The position numbers and the translations under genes were made by a program. A DNA stretch of 64,000 nt from Rhipicephalus microplus (taxonomy: Eukaryota > Arthropoda > Arachnida > Ixodida > Ixodidae), in NCBI RefSeq assembly GCF_043290135.1, contig NC_134703.1, positions 110,322,005-110,386,004 of the forward strand, written 5' to 3'. The notes under the pieces are model-generated. The model saw nothing but the letters and a program-made list of their open reading frames with translations, did no database searches and had not been told where the DNA came from. The number at the start of each line of letters is the position of its first letter. Position 1 is the stretch's first letter. Below are positions 46,580 to 58,050 of the stretch, in pieces.

Positions 46580-47950
46580 TTGAAAACGGCTCTTCTGTCA
46601 ATGACGAATAAGTCGCTGAGCACAAGTGAACGCCGAAAATTGGCGAATTTACTTTCGAAGCACGTCTCTGAATTCTACTTTGCGCAGAAAGACAAAGCAC
46701 CCTTAATCCCTGCTTCTCTGACATGTCACACCATCAACACGGGTTTGGCCAATCCGATCAGACAAAAACCATACCGTGTTTCACCATCCGAGTGGCGGAA
46801 TATTGATGAGCAGGTGAACGAAATGATTCGAAACGGAGTCATTCAAGACTCAGTGAGTCTATGGGCCGCTCCAGTGATTCTCGTTATAAAAAAAGACGGA
46901 TCCTGATGATTTTGCGTCGATTATCACCGATTGATAGCTGTAACGAAAAAAGACGTGAACCCACTTCCACGTATTGATGATGCCATCGACTGTCTACATT
47001 CGGCCTCTTACTTTCCCTCTGTAGACTTAAGATCAGGCTACTGGCTAATTCCCACGCATCCTGAAGATAAAGAAAAGACAACCTTTGTAACCCCTGACGG
47101 CCTTTTTGAATTCAACATGATGCCATTTGGACTGTGCAACGCACCGGTGATGTTCGAGCGATTTATGGACACTGTTCTCGGTGGCTTGAAGTGGAGCATT
47201 CGCATGTGCTGTCTCGATGACATCGCCATCTTGGGCCACACCTTCAGCGAACACAATTCACGTCTGGATGCTGTACTGACTTGCATAAGAAACGCTGGCC
47301 TTGTTCTTAACTCAAATAAGTGCCACTTCGGAGAGCGACAAAGCCTTTTTCTCGGACACCTAGTCGATAAAGATGACATCCATCCAGATCCCCAGAAGAC
47401 AGCAGCCGTTGAGGCGTTCAGTGCACCACACTCTGTTAGGAAGCTCCTTAGTTTTTTTGGGCTTTGCTCCAATTTTCGCCGCTTTATACCTAAGTTTGCG
47501 GATGTCGCGTATCCGCTGACATGTGTGCTACGGAAAAATATTCCCTTAGAGTGGACTTCGGAGTGCAACTCCTCTTTTTGTCAACTGAAGTTCCTCCTGA
47601 CGTTGCGGCATGTTTTTCAACACTTCAACCCATCAGCTCCAACAGAGCTGCACACGGATGCCTGCGGCATAAAAATTGGTGCCGTGTTAGTTCAACGCTA
47701 TGGTAACCGCGGGCACGTGATTGTATACTCAAGTCGCTCCTTGAGTAGGCCCGAGCAGAGTTATACTGTCACAGAACAAGAATGCCCCGCGGTAGTATTT
47801 GCGATTCAGCTGTTTTGGTCTTACCTATATGGACGCCCTTTTACAGTTGTCACCGACCACCACTCATTGTGTTGGCTCGTCAACCTTCGGGACCCTTGCG
47901 GCCGTCTAGCACGCTGGGCACTTCGGCTCCAAGAGTATAACTTCATAGTC
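46580..47950 (+). pseudogene. Gypsy element 2 reverse transcriptase and RNase H, stops in frame
   Basis: The single phase starts upstream of RT with K-P-Y-R-V-S and the W-A-A-P-V-I-L-V block. Two consecutive stops (TGA TGA, 46904-46909) fall exactly where the family has a W-R pair before F-C-V-D-Y. RT continues with [19 protein letters not shown], and C-L-D-D (Tyr of YLDD changed to Cys; both aspartates kept) near 47209. RNase H follows with L-H-T-D-A, T-E-Q-E-C and V-V-T-D-H-H, all three key residues retained. The phase ends at TAG 47951-47953. Confidence 0.88.
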
Positions 47951-49163
47951 TAGTACAAAAGCGGTGGACGACATGCCGACGCAGATTGGCTTTCGCGCAT
48001 ACCACTGAGCACTCCAGAGTGTGACGCCGATGACCTCGACCACTTCGTAGCTTCTTTGTCACCAAAGCTTCCCGACCTCATTACTTTCAAAGGTGAACAG
48101 CGAAAGGACACCTGACTATCATCGCACTTCACAGCTCTTATGGCATGCCATTCCTGTGTACGAAACGGACTCCTGTATAAGAGGAACTTTTTCACCACTG
48201 GCGCACGTTTCCTCCTGGTGGAGCCGGAAAGCCTTCGGACAGCGATTTTAAGTGCTATGCACGACGATCCTATGTCCGGACATGTAGGTTCTGCGCGGAT
48301 TCTCTACTGTGCTAAGGAACGCTTGTATTGGCTGGGAATGCGACAGTCCGTCGAGCTTTATGTGGCCAGCTGCACGCAGTGTCCATGCTACAAACGCCCA
48401 TCTACTGCTCCGGCTTGTCTTCAACAGCCCTTGCCACCTCCAAGTACGCATTTCCAACAAGTGGGCATTGACCTCGTGGGCCCTTTTTCAAAGTCGGCTA
48501 AAGCCAATCGCTGGTTAATTGTATGCGTCGATTACCTCATGCGCTACTGCGAGACGGCGGCCATACCAACCGCAACTGCCAGCGACGTCTCTGTGTTTCT
48601 GCTGCAGCACGTTATCCTCCGACATGGCCCACCTCCCGTGATCATCAGTGATTGCGGAGCACAATTCACGGCAGATTTAGTTGAGGAGCTGCTTCGATTG
48701 AGTGAGTCCCACCTACGTCACTCGTCGCCATACCATCTGCAAACAAATGGGCCCACGAAGTGCACCAACCAAAAAATTGTAAACATGCTCTCTGTGTATG
48801 CGCAATCCGACCACCATAACTGGGGTGACATGTTACCGTTTATAACGTACGAATTCAACACGGCTATGCTCGAGACAACAGGCTATAGCCTCTTTTTCTT
48901 GATGTACGCCCAACTGCCGTGGCAAACACTCGACACAGTTGGCACATTATCGACGCACGACAACCTCTCTGTCGCCGAAATCCTCTGCCTTGCAGAAGAG
49001 GCGTGTCGTATCGCTCTTCTACGCACTTTGGCATCACATGAAAAATCGAAGGCACGCTACGACGTCTGCCACCGGCCTGTAACTTACCATTCAGGTGACA
49101 GTGTGGCTCTGGACTCCAGTATGAAGACGCGGGTTATGCTAAAAGTTCTTGGCCACTTATGAC
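47951..49163 (+). pseudogene. Gypsy element 2 integrase, catalytic Glu replaced by Lys
   Basis: After the TAG at 47951 the same phase gives the tether (H-A-D-A-D-W-L-S-R), a TGA at 48113-48115, then integrase. The zinc domain reads H-D-D-P-M-S-G-H with a C-T-Q-C pair. In the DDE core the first Asp (G-I-D-L-V-G-P-F) and second Asp (I-I-S-D-C-G-A-Q-F) are present. The third residue is Lys (N-G-P-T-K-C-T-N; codon AAG at 48758-48760), one base from GAG. The open frame ends at TGA 49160-49162 because of a late frameshift; the G-P-F module continues in another phase. Strand transfer should be dead. Confidence 0.88.
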
Positions 49164-49327
49164 GGACCGTTTGTTGTTCTCAACAAAATCACGGAATTCA
49201 CGTACACAATAGCTCGCCTCACGAGAAGTGGTAGAAGATCCGCTAAAACCCAAGCAGTCCAAGTCGCTCGACTGAAGTTGTACACACCAAGGTAAATCAA
49301 TTAACTCGCCCGGTGGGCTTCGCATGC
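49164..49327 (+). pseudogene. Gypsy element 2 integrase C-terminus (G-P-F module), shifted frame
   Basis: In another phase the sequence reads Y-D-G-P-F-V-V-L-N-K-I and ends V-A-R-L-K-L-Y-T-P-R before a stop near 49292. This is the GPY/F-type module of gypsy integrases. Its presence contrasts with element 1, which lacks it. Confidence 0.75.
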
Positions 49328-49338
49328 GAGGGGAGGAA
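49328..49338 (+). promoter_or_regulatory. Polypurine tract of gypsy element 2
   Basis: The purine string gaggggaggaa lies directly before a TG dinucleotide that starts the probable LTR. Confidence 0.7.
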
Positions 49339-49520
49339 TGTTGCGCATGATTGGAAAGAAAACGAATATGGGTGAACGTGCTGGCCGCCCCAAGCGGGAG
49401 GAAGAGGGAAGACGTCGACGCTGCGATCATCAAGCTGTTGGCTGCTCCGGCGCTTCTCTTCGCGACCAAAATAAACGGTCCCTTCAGCCGTGTACGTCCA
49501 GGTCCTCTTTGTGCGTAACA
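49339..49520 (+). repeat. Probable 3' LTR of gypsy element 2 (182 bp)
   Basis: It starts TGTTGCGCATG right after the polypurine tract, ends GTGCGTAACA, and holds an AATAAA signal at 49470-49475. This is the expected layout of a short gypsy LTR. No second copy is in the window, so the right edge rests on the TG...CA rule. Confidence 0.6.
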
Positions 49521-52500
49521 ATATATGCGTGAGTGGCAGTGGTGGTGGCGGTGACGACAAAAGCCAGCAGAAACTGTCCTTATCATTGCTATTGCAATAA
49601 ATAAAACGTCTTCAGCGATGACCAGGATATAGAGACATTTGCACGTAGTGCCTACAGCACGGCCCAGGCTCTCAATTGCGGGACTACATTGCGCGACGGT
49701 AACCCGCTGGCTGAGGTCCAGGAGGGGAATTCTAGACTCCTATTATGTTATGTCCACTGCAGGAAGAAGGCCTCTCCCAGTGATACCAATATGTTTCTGC
49801 GTTTTGCGTGTTGATTACTGTTGACCCTGGGAAATATCTCAACCTTATCGCCCCTCCAACAGGCCGCCTTCGTCGGCTACGTTTCTCATTCCTTTGTGTA
49901 AATACTGTCGCTCTATTTGTCTATCGGTTATCAGTACTCATGAGTTGGACTAGCTATAGGTCCATTTCTTCACTTTTATTATCTGCAAGAAGGTCAGCCA
50001 CACTGGCCAGTTCCATGGTCTTACTTGCTGTCTTCCTGAACAAGACCTTTTTTGTTCTCGTCGGCAGTCCATGAATCATGCACACTTGCGAATGACAAAC
50101 GCAATTGCTTTTCCCTAATTGGGAGGCAGCATTTTTGCGCTGATGCACGTTTTCTCAAGCCAGCTAATTGCATGCAATTCCTGACGATACCAAGGCTGCA
50201 TAGCGTCAAACTCAAATGCGTCACATATTTCCCGAGTGATATGACGCGGGTTTGCAACGTGTGATGTAACAAAAAAATAATAATAAATGGTCGATGTCCG
50301 CAGACGAGCGACGCATACAATTGGAGAGACAAGCGTCCATTGGGTGACCATTCTTACCTCTTCGAGACTGTTCAACGGTTAGGGCCGGTTCGCGCTAGCG
50401 GCAAGCATGCCTTGCCGTTCCACGTTTGACGTTCTGAGGCAGCTGTGCGCGGCTGTTTCCTTCACTTTTTTTTATTGCACGTCTGCCGTTCGTCGCCGTT
50501 CTAAAAATGGGTCGGAGATCCATATTTGCGCTGCTTGCCGTTCCCAGGAGAGTGACGTAGCCAATCAGCGATAAGGGAGCGACATGGCTGAGCTACGTCG
50601 TCTGCTTTTGCCTCTCCACATCGTCTGCGTCTGCTGTGGGACACTTCAAGCTGCTTGCTTCTTGCTCCGCAGTTTTTACGCTACTGGCGTCCGATAGTGG
50701 ACCAGAAGGCGCGAAAGAAGCTTTTTGGGTTACCACAACATTGTTGGTACCGACCGCCAGGGATACCAAGAAACTGAAGCTCTCACTGAACACATTGAGA
50801 CACTGAAGTGTCGGTGCCCTTTTTAGCACGTTTTCAAAGAACGCTTCCTGGGCGCTTACATAATCAGCCGTGACCCCCTGCTAACAACTAAAAAATAAAT
50901 TGCACGTGCAAGTCCGGTTTTACTGCGTGTACTCTCTAGGCTAAGCATTGGAAGACTCGATTTTGCTGCACCTACTCGCTTCGCTAGGCTGTGTGTCCTG
51001 ACGCTACCATCAGATCTCGTAAACTGCATTGACGGGTGCCTATGTCGTACGTGTCGTTCCCAGATTACGTTCTAGCAGTGAATAGAGCATTTCAGCCTGT
51101 TTGGTATTAAAAAAAAAGCGCGCAGCAATACAAAATGACGTCTCCCAAAGCAGGCGTTTGGACAACTGGCGCCAGCTACCAAGTGTTAGCAACAACTAAC
51201 ATACGCGCATTGTATGCCCTCCGAGATTTAGAAAGGTATACTTAGGCCTAGAACATAAATTCTTTAAGTGTAGTCCTTAAGAACGGTGCCATATCGAATC
51301 GAGTACTGTGTCGTTGAAGCTAAAGGACGTGAGTCTAAAGTGAATGGAAGCACCAGTTCGAAGCCTACGAGCCACAGCGCGCACGGCGGCCGCTTGATAG
51401 ATTCGAGGCGGTTGACAACTGCGTTTCGAAGGGCAGCCATGTTTGTCGGAGGCTGGAATTGCTCGCCGGCGAAGCTTGCCGTGCACTTTGAACAGCTTTC
51501 CCGCGGACGGGGGAAGCCGACGGTCTCATGCACTGCGCCGTTACGGCAGGCTTGCTGCTAGCGTGAACCACCCCTTACTCGTAGTGGCATAATGCATTCA
51601 CTTTATTGGGGAAATATACAATGTTTACCACCGTAATACTTATTCTTTTTTTCTAAACCAATAGGGCCACACAGCGTCGCCATTGTGTGGGCTTGAAAAG
51701 TAGGCACAGCTGAAGTTAAAACTTACGAATGTAGTCATGTCATTCAACTTTATATCAAGAAGTTAGTAGCCAAGTTGAGCAGAACGGAAATATGAGTACA
51801 ATTCTTACTATAGATAAATAAATAATGCCATTCGGAACAAGAAAGAGCATTGCAATATGAGCTCACGTTTTCCCGTTTATTTGGTGACATAGAAGATAAA
51901 TGTGTGACATATAAATGGTACATAAAAGAATAAGTTACGACAAATTCAGTGCGCTATGCGTGTAACCTGTGTAGAAAAGGTAGAGTTTTCACTAGACATA
52001 GAGCAACTTTGAAACACCTCATTCGTGAAACCAGTGCCAACATGAAATTTTAGCGAAGGTTTTCCTGAAGCTGCCGATGTAAATTGAGAAGAGCTTACCC
52101 CCCCCCCCCCCCCCCTCTAACCAGTCCAGCCCAGAACGTTAGATCTGGTTTGTCATAGATCTCTGTTTTTGTCGAGTTCATACGGGAATACTCGCTGTGC
52201 CTAATAACTGGAACCTCGCGTACGGCATCAGTATAGATGGTAAGCAGCGCGCACTTACACATTTGCCAGCGTGAATTTTACTCCAGCACGTCTGATTTGC
52301 AGGCGCACCGAGCATATCATCGGGGAGAGTCGATGCGTGCCAGACTTCTGGTGGGGAAAGTGGCGAGCGGACATCAGCTGATATGTGGGAAGAGCTTTGC
52401 AAATAGTGTGTTTTATCTTGAAGAAACTGAAAAGCAGACAATTAATGTGCCAAAAAAATAACTTAGAAGAATCAAGAAACTAGCCATGGTGACAACTTGA

Positions 52501-53168
52501 AATTCATGCCACTAGGCATGGCCGAAAACTTGAAGTGATGACCGTAAAAGCGGTCACATCTTTTTTGCATACCACTGGTCAGTATGCGTCACTTTAGCAC
52601 TGCGCCAACCTGACGGACTGTACATACACATCTACTTACCTACCCATCATATTCATCGTCCTCCAATCCATCATCATCATCCTTTCCCTTCCCTTTGCAC
52701 TCCTCCGGGGTAGAGTAGCAGTCTATAGAACATAAAATGACTTAGGCGGATCTCCGTGCCTTTTTGTAAATGAACCCATCTCCCCCCCCCCTATCTCTCT
52801 CTCTCTTTGCTGGTTTGCCACGTAATAGTAAAGCTGCGGCCACCCCACGCCCACATACTGCGTATAAAAGGGTAGGGTCAGGTGTTTTATTTTTGTACGG
52901 AGGGAAGTTAGACAAAAAGAACGGCATCGCGGTACGGCAAGAACCAGCAAATGTGGTGCTTCCGTAAACAATACGTAAAGCTCACGGGGCTTCTTCGGCA
53001 CTCACTTGAGACGAGTGAAAGAACGACTTATTATCCTTCTTATGCTTCTTAATAGGCGTATTATTGCGGCCCTGAATAAAACCTAGAAAGACAATGCCTT
53101 TCTAATGATCTAAAAAAACAAGATGACGAGCCGCTGTCAGAAGAAAGTATACTGCGTCATCGTCATGA
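49521..53168. other. Mostly non-coding DNA, with poly-C runs and a possible transposon end
   Basis: No gene is seen. A run of 18 C lies at 52098-52115 and a CT microsatellite near 52796-52807. A partial pyrimidine-rich repeat with a ggtagagtagcag core is at 52660-52730. Bases 51290-51560 are GC-rich with open frames on both strands and no domain. Confidence 0.4.
50380..50830. mobile_element. Possible PIF/Harbinger-like DNA transposon end
   Basis: A gggccggttcgcgctagcgg string follows TTA at 50380-50382. It resembles terminal inverted repeats of PIF/Harbinger elements, which duplicate a 3 bp TWA target. GC-rich internal sequence runs rightward. I could not find the opposite inverted end or a DDE domain, so the call rests on one terminus. 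Confidence 0.25.
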
Positions 53169-53176
53169 CTCATCAT

Positions 53177-53360
53177 TAGAGACCGGAATATAGGCAAATG
53201 CCTAATTTGTTCCTTGTGTTTATATCATGCCATTTTGATATATGAGCATGAATTAGAGGCTAAGAAGGGCTTTTATGGTGTTCTTATAGTGCCTACAAAT
53301 GCCTATTTTGGGTGTTCATGTCTGAATGCCTATAAGTGCCTATAAATGCCTATTTTCTGA
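53177..53360 (+). repeat. Left end of hAT-like element with subterminal repeats
   Basis: The terminal repeat is followed by several copies of a gcctA(t/c)AAatgcctatttt-type motif (near 53192, 53292 and 53328-53358). Such subterminal repeats are common binding sites for hAT transposases. Confidence 0.7.
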
Positions 53361-53399
53361 TTGAGCGCCTATATGAGCGCTATTCAAGCCCAAATTTTG

Positions 53400-54920
53400 T
53401 TTTCGAGCGTGGTGTCGAACTGTTATTCATGTAGAAAGGGCAACATCAATATTTCCACACACTCCAAGGTTCAATGAATACAAAGCTAACATGGTGCGAG
53501 CGATTTGAGGAGGAGCATGAGGAGTGCAAAAAACACTATTTCTGCAGCCTTAAGTGGATGCATGTCTCAGCGTCTGCAGGGGCAGCAGGAGGGAGTATTA
53601 TAGATCGGGTTAGAAAATAAAGTGACATCCATGGCCGAGGACGCAGCGACTGCCTTCTACAGACAGTGCCCTCAAGGAACTGAAGAACCGCCCTGAAGAC
53701 ATGGGTGTTGCGATGGGAAAGGAAGAGCAGGTTTTTCTGGGCAACCGCGGGTAGCGGAAGAACGAATGAAAAACCATGAAGGGCCACTCATGGAATGCTC
53801 ATGTTGGTTCAGTGGTGGCGAAGGCCGCCAAATCTTCGTACGTTATCACTGAAGCCTGAGACAGGCGCTGGCCTGTTTAAAATCAACGGTGTATTTCGCA
53901 TACATTCACCGTATGCTTGAATACACTTGTTCTGTATGAGATTCGTTGTCATACGTCTTTATGTGACAAACATGAAAAAAATACAGAACAGGGCTTCAAG
54001 GTTTTTCCTACGCCATTTCTCAAAAAAATGACAGCTGTAACAATATGAAAAATGAACTAGGATGTGAATTACTGTCATTGCGTCGAAATAAATTGTGGTT
54101 AAAGCTCCCATGTCCAGCATTTGATGGTAAAACTCGCATTCGAAAATGAAAGTACCTAAACAGTCCTTCTCGCGCATAGGTAATTAAAATTTTAAAATGT
54201 CGTTTCAGATATAATTTTTCTAATAACTTTTTTGTTAGTTTCATGACAAAATAAAATGGCTGATATATAAAATAAAGTGTGTTGTGTCAATGAAGGCCTG
54301 CTTTTTTAACACTGTAATCCATCTGCTGCAGCGCCTTCGGATGAAAATTGTGATGTGCATGCGGCTTTTGCTTTGTTTGTAATTTATTTTTTAAGCGTCT
54401 CTCTCTAGGTGACGTAATAAGTTGTAGTTACACATTAGAAACTCTTGCGTGCCCAATGAAAAGCGTTCCACCACGATGATTTTTTTTTTTGGTTCACTAC
54501 GAGCCAGCAAAGCATGATGCGAAAAAGCAAGCTTGAATTCATTGCCTTTTGTCCCATGTAGCCATCGCGAGCCTCATTCCTTTCCTGTTCTCTTCGGTAT
54601 CGGAGCTGGAGAATCACATGACGCATGCGCAACAAGAACATGCATAAGCGAGGCCCTGCGTACCTGCCGTGGCCCAGCCTACTTGTCCACGTACGCAATC
54701 GATGTTGTCATTTGGCGTTGTCATTTGTGTATTAGGAGTTTCTGTGGAATGGATCAGTCAGCACTCCATGAGAGGCTTGCAAGGATCATGTATTGTGACC
54801 GCGATACAACATGTCGCTCCGCTGAAACTGCGGGCAGAGACGAAGCACCAACTACAAGCTAAGCGTTGTCAGGGTTGGCGAAGGCACCATGCAGCAACGA
54901 CGAGAAGACGAACGCAAGCA
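53400..54920. other. Interior of hAT-like element, unassigned
   Basis: No transposase signature (zinc BED, DDE or dimerisation region) was recognised in any frame. Bases 53940-54300 are AT-rich. Open frames at 54533-55016 overlap in two phases and carry no known domain. Confidence 0.4.
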
Positions 54921-54925
54921 AAATG

Positions 54926-54990
54926 TGTTAGTAGTAGTAGTCGTAGTAGTACTAGGTGTAGTAGTAGTAGTAAGTATATAGTAGTAGTAC
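54926..54990. repeat. (GTA)n microsatellite
   Basis: Imperfect GTA/TAG trinucleotide repeats sit just upstream of the gypsy protease fragment. Confidence 0.9.
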
Positions 54991-55760
54991 GCCGCTGCCT
55001 TACGATATACCGCTAAAGCCTGTTTCTGAAACCGCCAACAGAACGTCAGCTGCCATTACCGTTTCCGTCGACTGTTATCCGGTGACTGCGCTTGTCGACA
55101 CGGGAGCCGATTACTCGGTGATGAGTGCTTCATTGGCCACCCGTCTACACAAGGTGCTGACCACGTGGGACGGCCCTCAACTAATCACTGCTGGAGGACA
55201 CCTCGTATCCCCTAAAGGAAGGTGCACCGCCAGGCTTGAGATTTGTGCGTCGGCTTTTGTAGCGTCATTCCTTGTACTACCCAATTGTTCTCGGCTGGTC
55301 ATTTCGGGCATGGATTTTCTGCAAGAGTATGTAGCGATAATTAATCTGCGTGATTTGTTCGTCAGTTTTGCCAACTGTGTTTCTCCGGATTCCGACATCG
55401 TGAACGAACATCATGGCTTCGCCTTATGCGTAGTTGATTGCTTCACGTTGCCACCTCGCAGTAGTATCTTCGTGCTTGTTGAGTGTCCACGGGAGCAGTC
55501 AATTACGGGCATCACCGAAAGTAACCTGAAGTTATTGCTTGATCGGGAAGTCGCATTGCTCAAAGTCTCCTTCAACTCCGAAATGGCCAGACTACGCTTT
55601 TTGTTACGAACTTCAGTGGCGAATGCAAGCATTTTGCGAAACGCACAACCACAGCTTACTTGGATGCATTGGATGATTTGGACGCCTTCCCTTTGATTAC
55701 GACGATCTCGACTGAGCCACGCTGTGTTGTGGTAGAAGAGGAGAGCGAAGAAGTGATTGG
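54991..55760 (+). pseudogene. Gypsy-type pol fragment: retropepsin with intact D-T-G, then broken linker
   Basis: The reading phase is open from about 54990, through I-T-V-S-V-D-C-Y-P-V-T, into A-L-V-D-T-G-A-D-Y-S-V-M-S. The catalytic Asp codon is 55097-55099. Later blocks include T-A-G-G-H and I-S-G-M-D-F-L, both usual in gypsy proteases. The phase stays open to 55696. The linker then shifts to another phase (Y-L-D-A-L-D-D-L-D-A-F-P near 55654), and homology fades by about 55760. RT is missing. There is no real start codon; a GTG at 55082 lies mid-domain. It sits inside the hAT-like skeleton and could come from the same broad family as gypsy element 2. Confidence 0.82.
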
Positions 55761-55869
55761 CTGCTGTGGCTTAGTAAACAGTCGTCCACTTCGAGCTCCT
55801 GTCTATCGTTTCCTCTCGCGACAATATAGTAGTGGTAGCAGTGGTAGTATGTGTGGTTTTAGGTTAAAA

Positions 55870-56052
55870 AAAACTGGTTATGTATATGAGGGATGACATG
55901 GTGGAGGACTCCGCGAATATGGCCCATCTGGTGTTCTTTAACATGCACTGACACCGCGCAGTGCATGGACGTCTATTTTCTCGCCTCCATCTAGATGTGA
56001 CCGCCGCAGCCGGAATCGATCCCGTGGCATTCGGTTCAGCAGCGGAGCACCC
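55870..56052 (-). repeat. Diverged Ruka-like SINE, minus strand
   Basis: Reverse-oriented landmarks are gtggaggactccgcgaatat, ctggtgttctttaacatgc, a ctcgcctccatctagatgtg block, and a degraded tRNA-like head (ccgcagccggaatcgatccc, then ttcagcagcggagcacc). The middle block (cactgacaccgcgcagtgca) differs from the younger copies, pointing to an older subfamily. The tail is eroded. Confidence 0.65.
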
Positions 56053-56424
56053 AAAAGCAACTGGTGCACCGAGGCGGACGCAAAACGAGGGTCGATTAGT
56101 GAATAGCATCTTGAGGCTATTCAAAACAAAATTAAAAAAAATGGCAGCATATCCACGGAGTGAATGATGGAGAGTGGGGCGAAGCATTCGTCCGTCCACG
56201 CGTCCGTCTGTGTGACCGTCCATGCGTCTGTTTGTGCGCCCGTCCCTGCGTTCTTTCATGCATCCGCCCCTGCGTCCGTTCATGCGTCCATCCATGCATC
56301 TGTTTGTGTGTCCGTTCGTTCATCTATTCAACACTCCAAGTCCCACCATCTCGCCATCCAGTGGAATGTCCGCCATCCAGCGGACATTCCAAGCACTAAA
56401 CGAGAGGTGGCACACGCACACTTT

Positions 56425-56905
56425 CTTACGGCCTGCGCTTTGGGTCCACTTCCCACCTTTAACCACCTCGAGTTCATGGTATATTCTAGTTCACTGTATT
56501 CATGGCACTGCGACCAAACGCTCGCTAAACCTTTCGAAAACCAAGGAGGTTACGCCCAGCGAGTATAACGTAGCAACCTTTCCCTGTCAGATAGGTCTCA
56601 ATTTACATGCCAATGGCTGCTAATGAGAAATGAGAGACAGGAGAATTCGGCTTTTAATTTCTTACGACTTGCGCTTCGTATCTACTTCTCATTTTTAACC
56701 ACCTTGAGTTCATTCATGGTATATACAAGTTCATTGTATTCATGGCACTGCGGTTCAGCGCTCGCTAAACCTTTCTAAAGCTAAGGAGGTTACACCCAGC
56801 GAGTATAATGTAGCATCCCTTTCTTGTCCGATAGTGCTCAATGTACATGCCAATGGCTGCTAATGGGGATCGCAGCGTGCGCGTTGACTAAAAGCCGAAT
56901 GCTCA
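56425..56905 (+). repeat. 240 bp tandem duplication inside the inverted repeat
   Basis: Matching landmarks are spaced exactly 240 bases apart: ctcgctaaacctttc at 56521 and 56761, and tgtattcatggcactgcg at 56495 and 56735. The two units differ at many positions, so the duplication is old. Outer limits are approximate. Confidence 0.8.
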
Positions 56906-56953
56906 TGTCTCTCATTCCCCATTAGCAGCCATTGGCATGTATATTGAGCACTA
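56836..56953. repeat. Inverted repeat hairpin, 37 bp arms
   Basis: Left arm tagtgctcaatgtacatgcc... (56836-56872) and right arm ending ...ggcatgtatattgagcacta (56917-56953) pair almost perfectly over about 37 bases, with a loop near 44 bases. The loop contains ctgcgatcc/gcgtgcgcg-type sequence. Confidence 0.8.
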
Positions 56954-57105
56954 TTTTTTATTGTTAAACAACGCACAGAAGAAATCTCTCACTGGCACCA
57001 CCTTGGAGGTCAAGTGTTATACCTATTTCGGGTATGTGCCACTGGTGGTTACATACGAGGGACGCCCAAGCCACGCCATAAGGAGCTTCGCTCCTAAAAT
57101 TATAA

Positions 57106-58050
57106 CAAGCCGAGACTCCCTTTGCGTGCTCTATTATTTTTCTCAGCTTTCAATCATTATACTGATTTCGAAAGGGCAGTGCAAAGACACAGGGAAAAGA
57201 AGGACAGAGACAAAGCGCTCTCTTTCGTTTTCCTTTGTCTTTGCGCTTCCCTTTCAAAATTATACGAAGCAGCTAGCCAGAACAAAAGCACTCCTCATTC
57301 AAGCCACACAACAGAATTCACAAATTGCACATGCCAAGTAGACTAATGCCGTGTTTAACGCTCTTAATGAGGTACCATTTAAAATGCAGGATATGATCAG
57401 GAGACGAAAAATTTCATCTGTTTTCTAGATATAGCTGTCATTTAATGAAGTTCTGATGAAGAGCATACGGCATGCGACGTAAGCCCACCAATGTCAACGT
57501 AAAGGAGCGAAGTAAAAAACAGGACCTCTACGTCACTTCCTAGATCTTGAAGCGCACGCCGGCGAGAAGGGCAAGTGGCATTCATTAGAAATTGAGTGTT
57601 TTTCCGCGACATGTAATTTTGCAAATCTTAACAGCAATGATTCGAAGTGCCCAGTGCACCATTACGCTTATCAGCTCGAAATGCCCAAACCCATTGAGGG
57701 GCCCTTCAAAGTGTTCACCGATAGGGGAGAAATTAGTCCTACGCGATTAGCCCTAGCATCCCTGTCTTCTGGGGTATCGGTGGTCTGGGTATTTGCTTCA
57801 ACGCTGACCTTTCCAGCCTAAACGAAACAAAAGAGACGCAGGAGAGTGTTAATTGAATGGTGGACACTTGCCGCACAATGCTAGACAACAAAACGATAGA
57901 CCGCATACTGTGAATCACGCGGATGATGCATGCCTAGTTCAAACTTTGGTACATTTATACTATCTCAAATAATATGATTTTTTTGCTTCTTGCCGTAAGT
58001 ACAAGTCACTGACGTTGTTGTTTTGGAATTTTTCAATTTTCGTAGAACTT
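57106..58050. other. Interior of hAT-like element, unassigned
   Basis: No gene or repeat is recognised. Two overlapping open frames (56937-57341 and 57122-57346) have no domain. Confidence 0.4.

Larger units (their letters stand above)
46534..49520 (+). mobile_element. Ty3/gypsy element 2, 5'-truncated, with probable 3' LTR
   Basis: The element holds RT, RNase H and integrase in one main phase, then the G-P-F module, a polypurine tract and a probable LTR. Gag, protease and the 5' LTR are missing. It belongs to a different gypsy family from element 1, since the pol sequence and LTR differ. It is older or less constrained, with four in-frame stop codons and catalytic losses. Confidence 0.88.
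56130..57105 (-). repeat. Inverted copy of the 27.1 kb repeat, with internal duplication
   Basis: Read on the minus strand it parallels 27125-27950: the cgaagctcctta end near 57095, acctccaaggtggtgccagtga, the agtgctcaat block, tactcgctgggcgtaacctcc, the minisatellite (56183-56330) and the gtggatatgctgcc end near 56132. It is longer because a ~240 bp part is duplicated in tandem. All long open frames through it arise from the minisatellite. Confidence 0.75.

Noticed and set aside
47038..47568. 176-codon minus-strand frame
   Set aside because: Antisense shadow of the gypsy element 2 reverse transcriptase.
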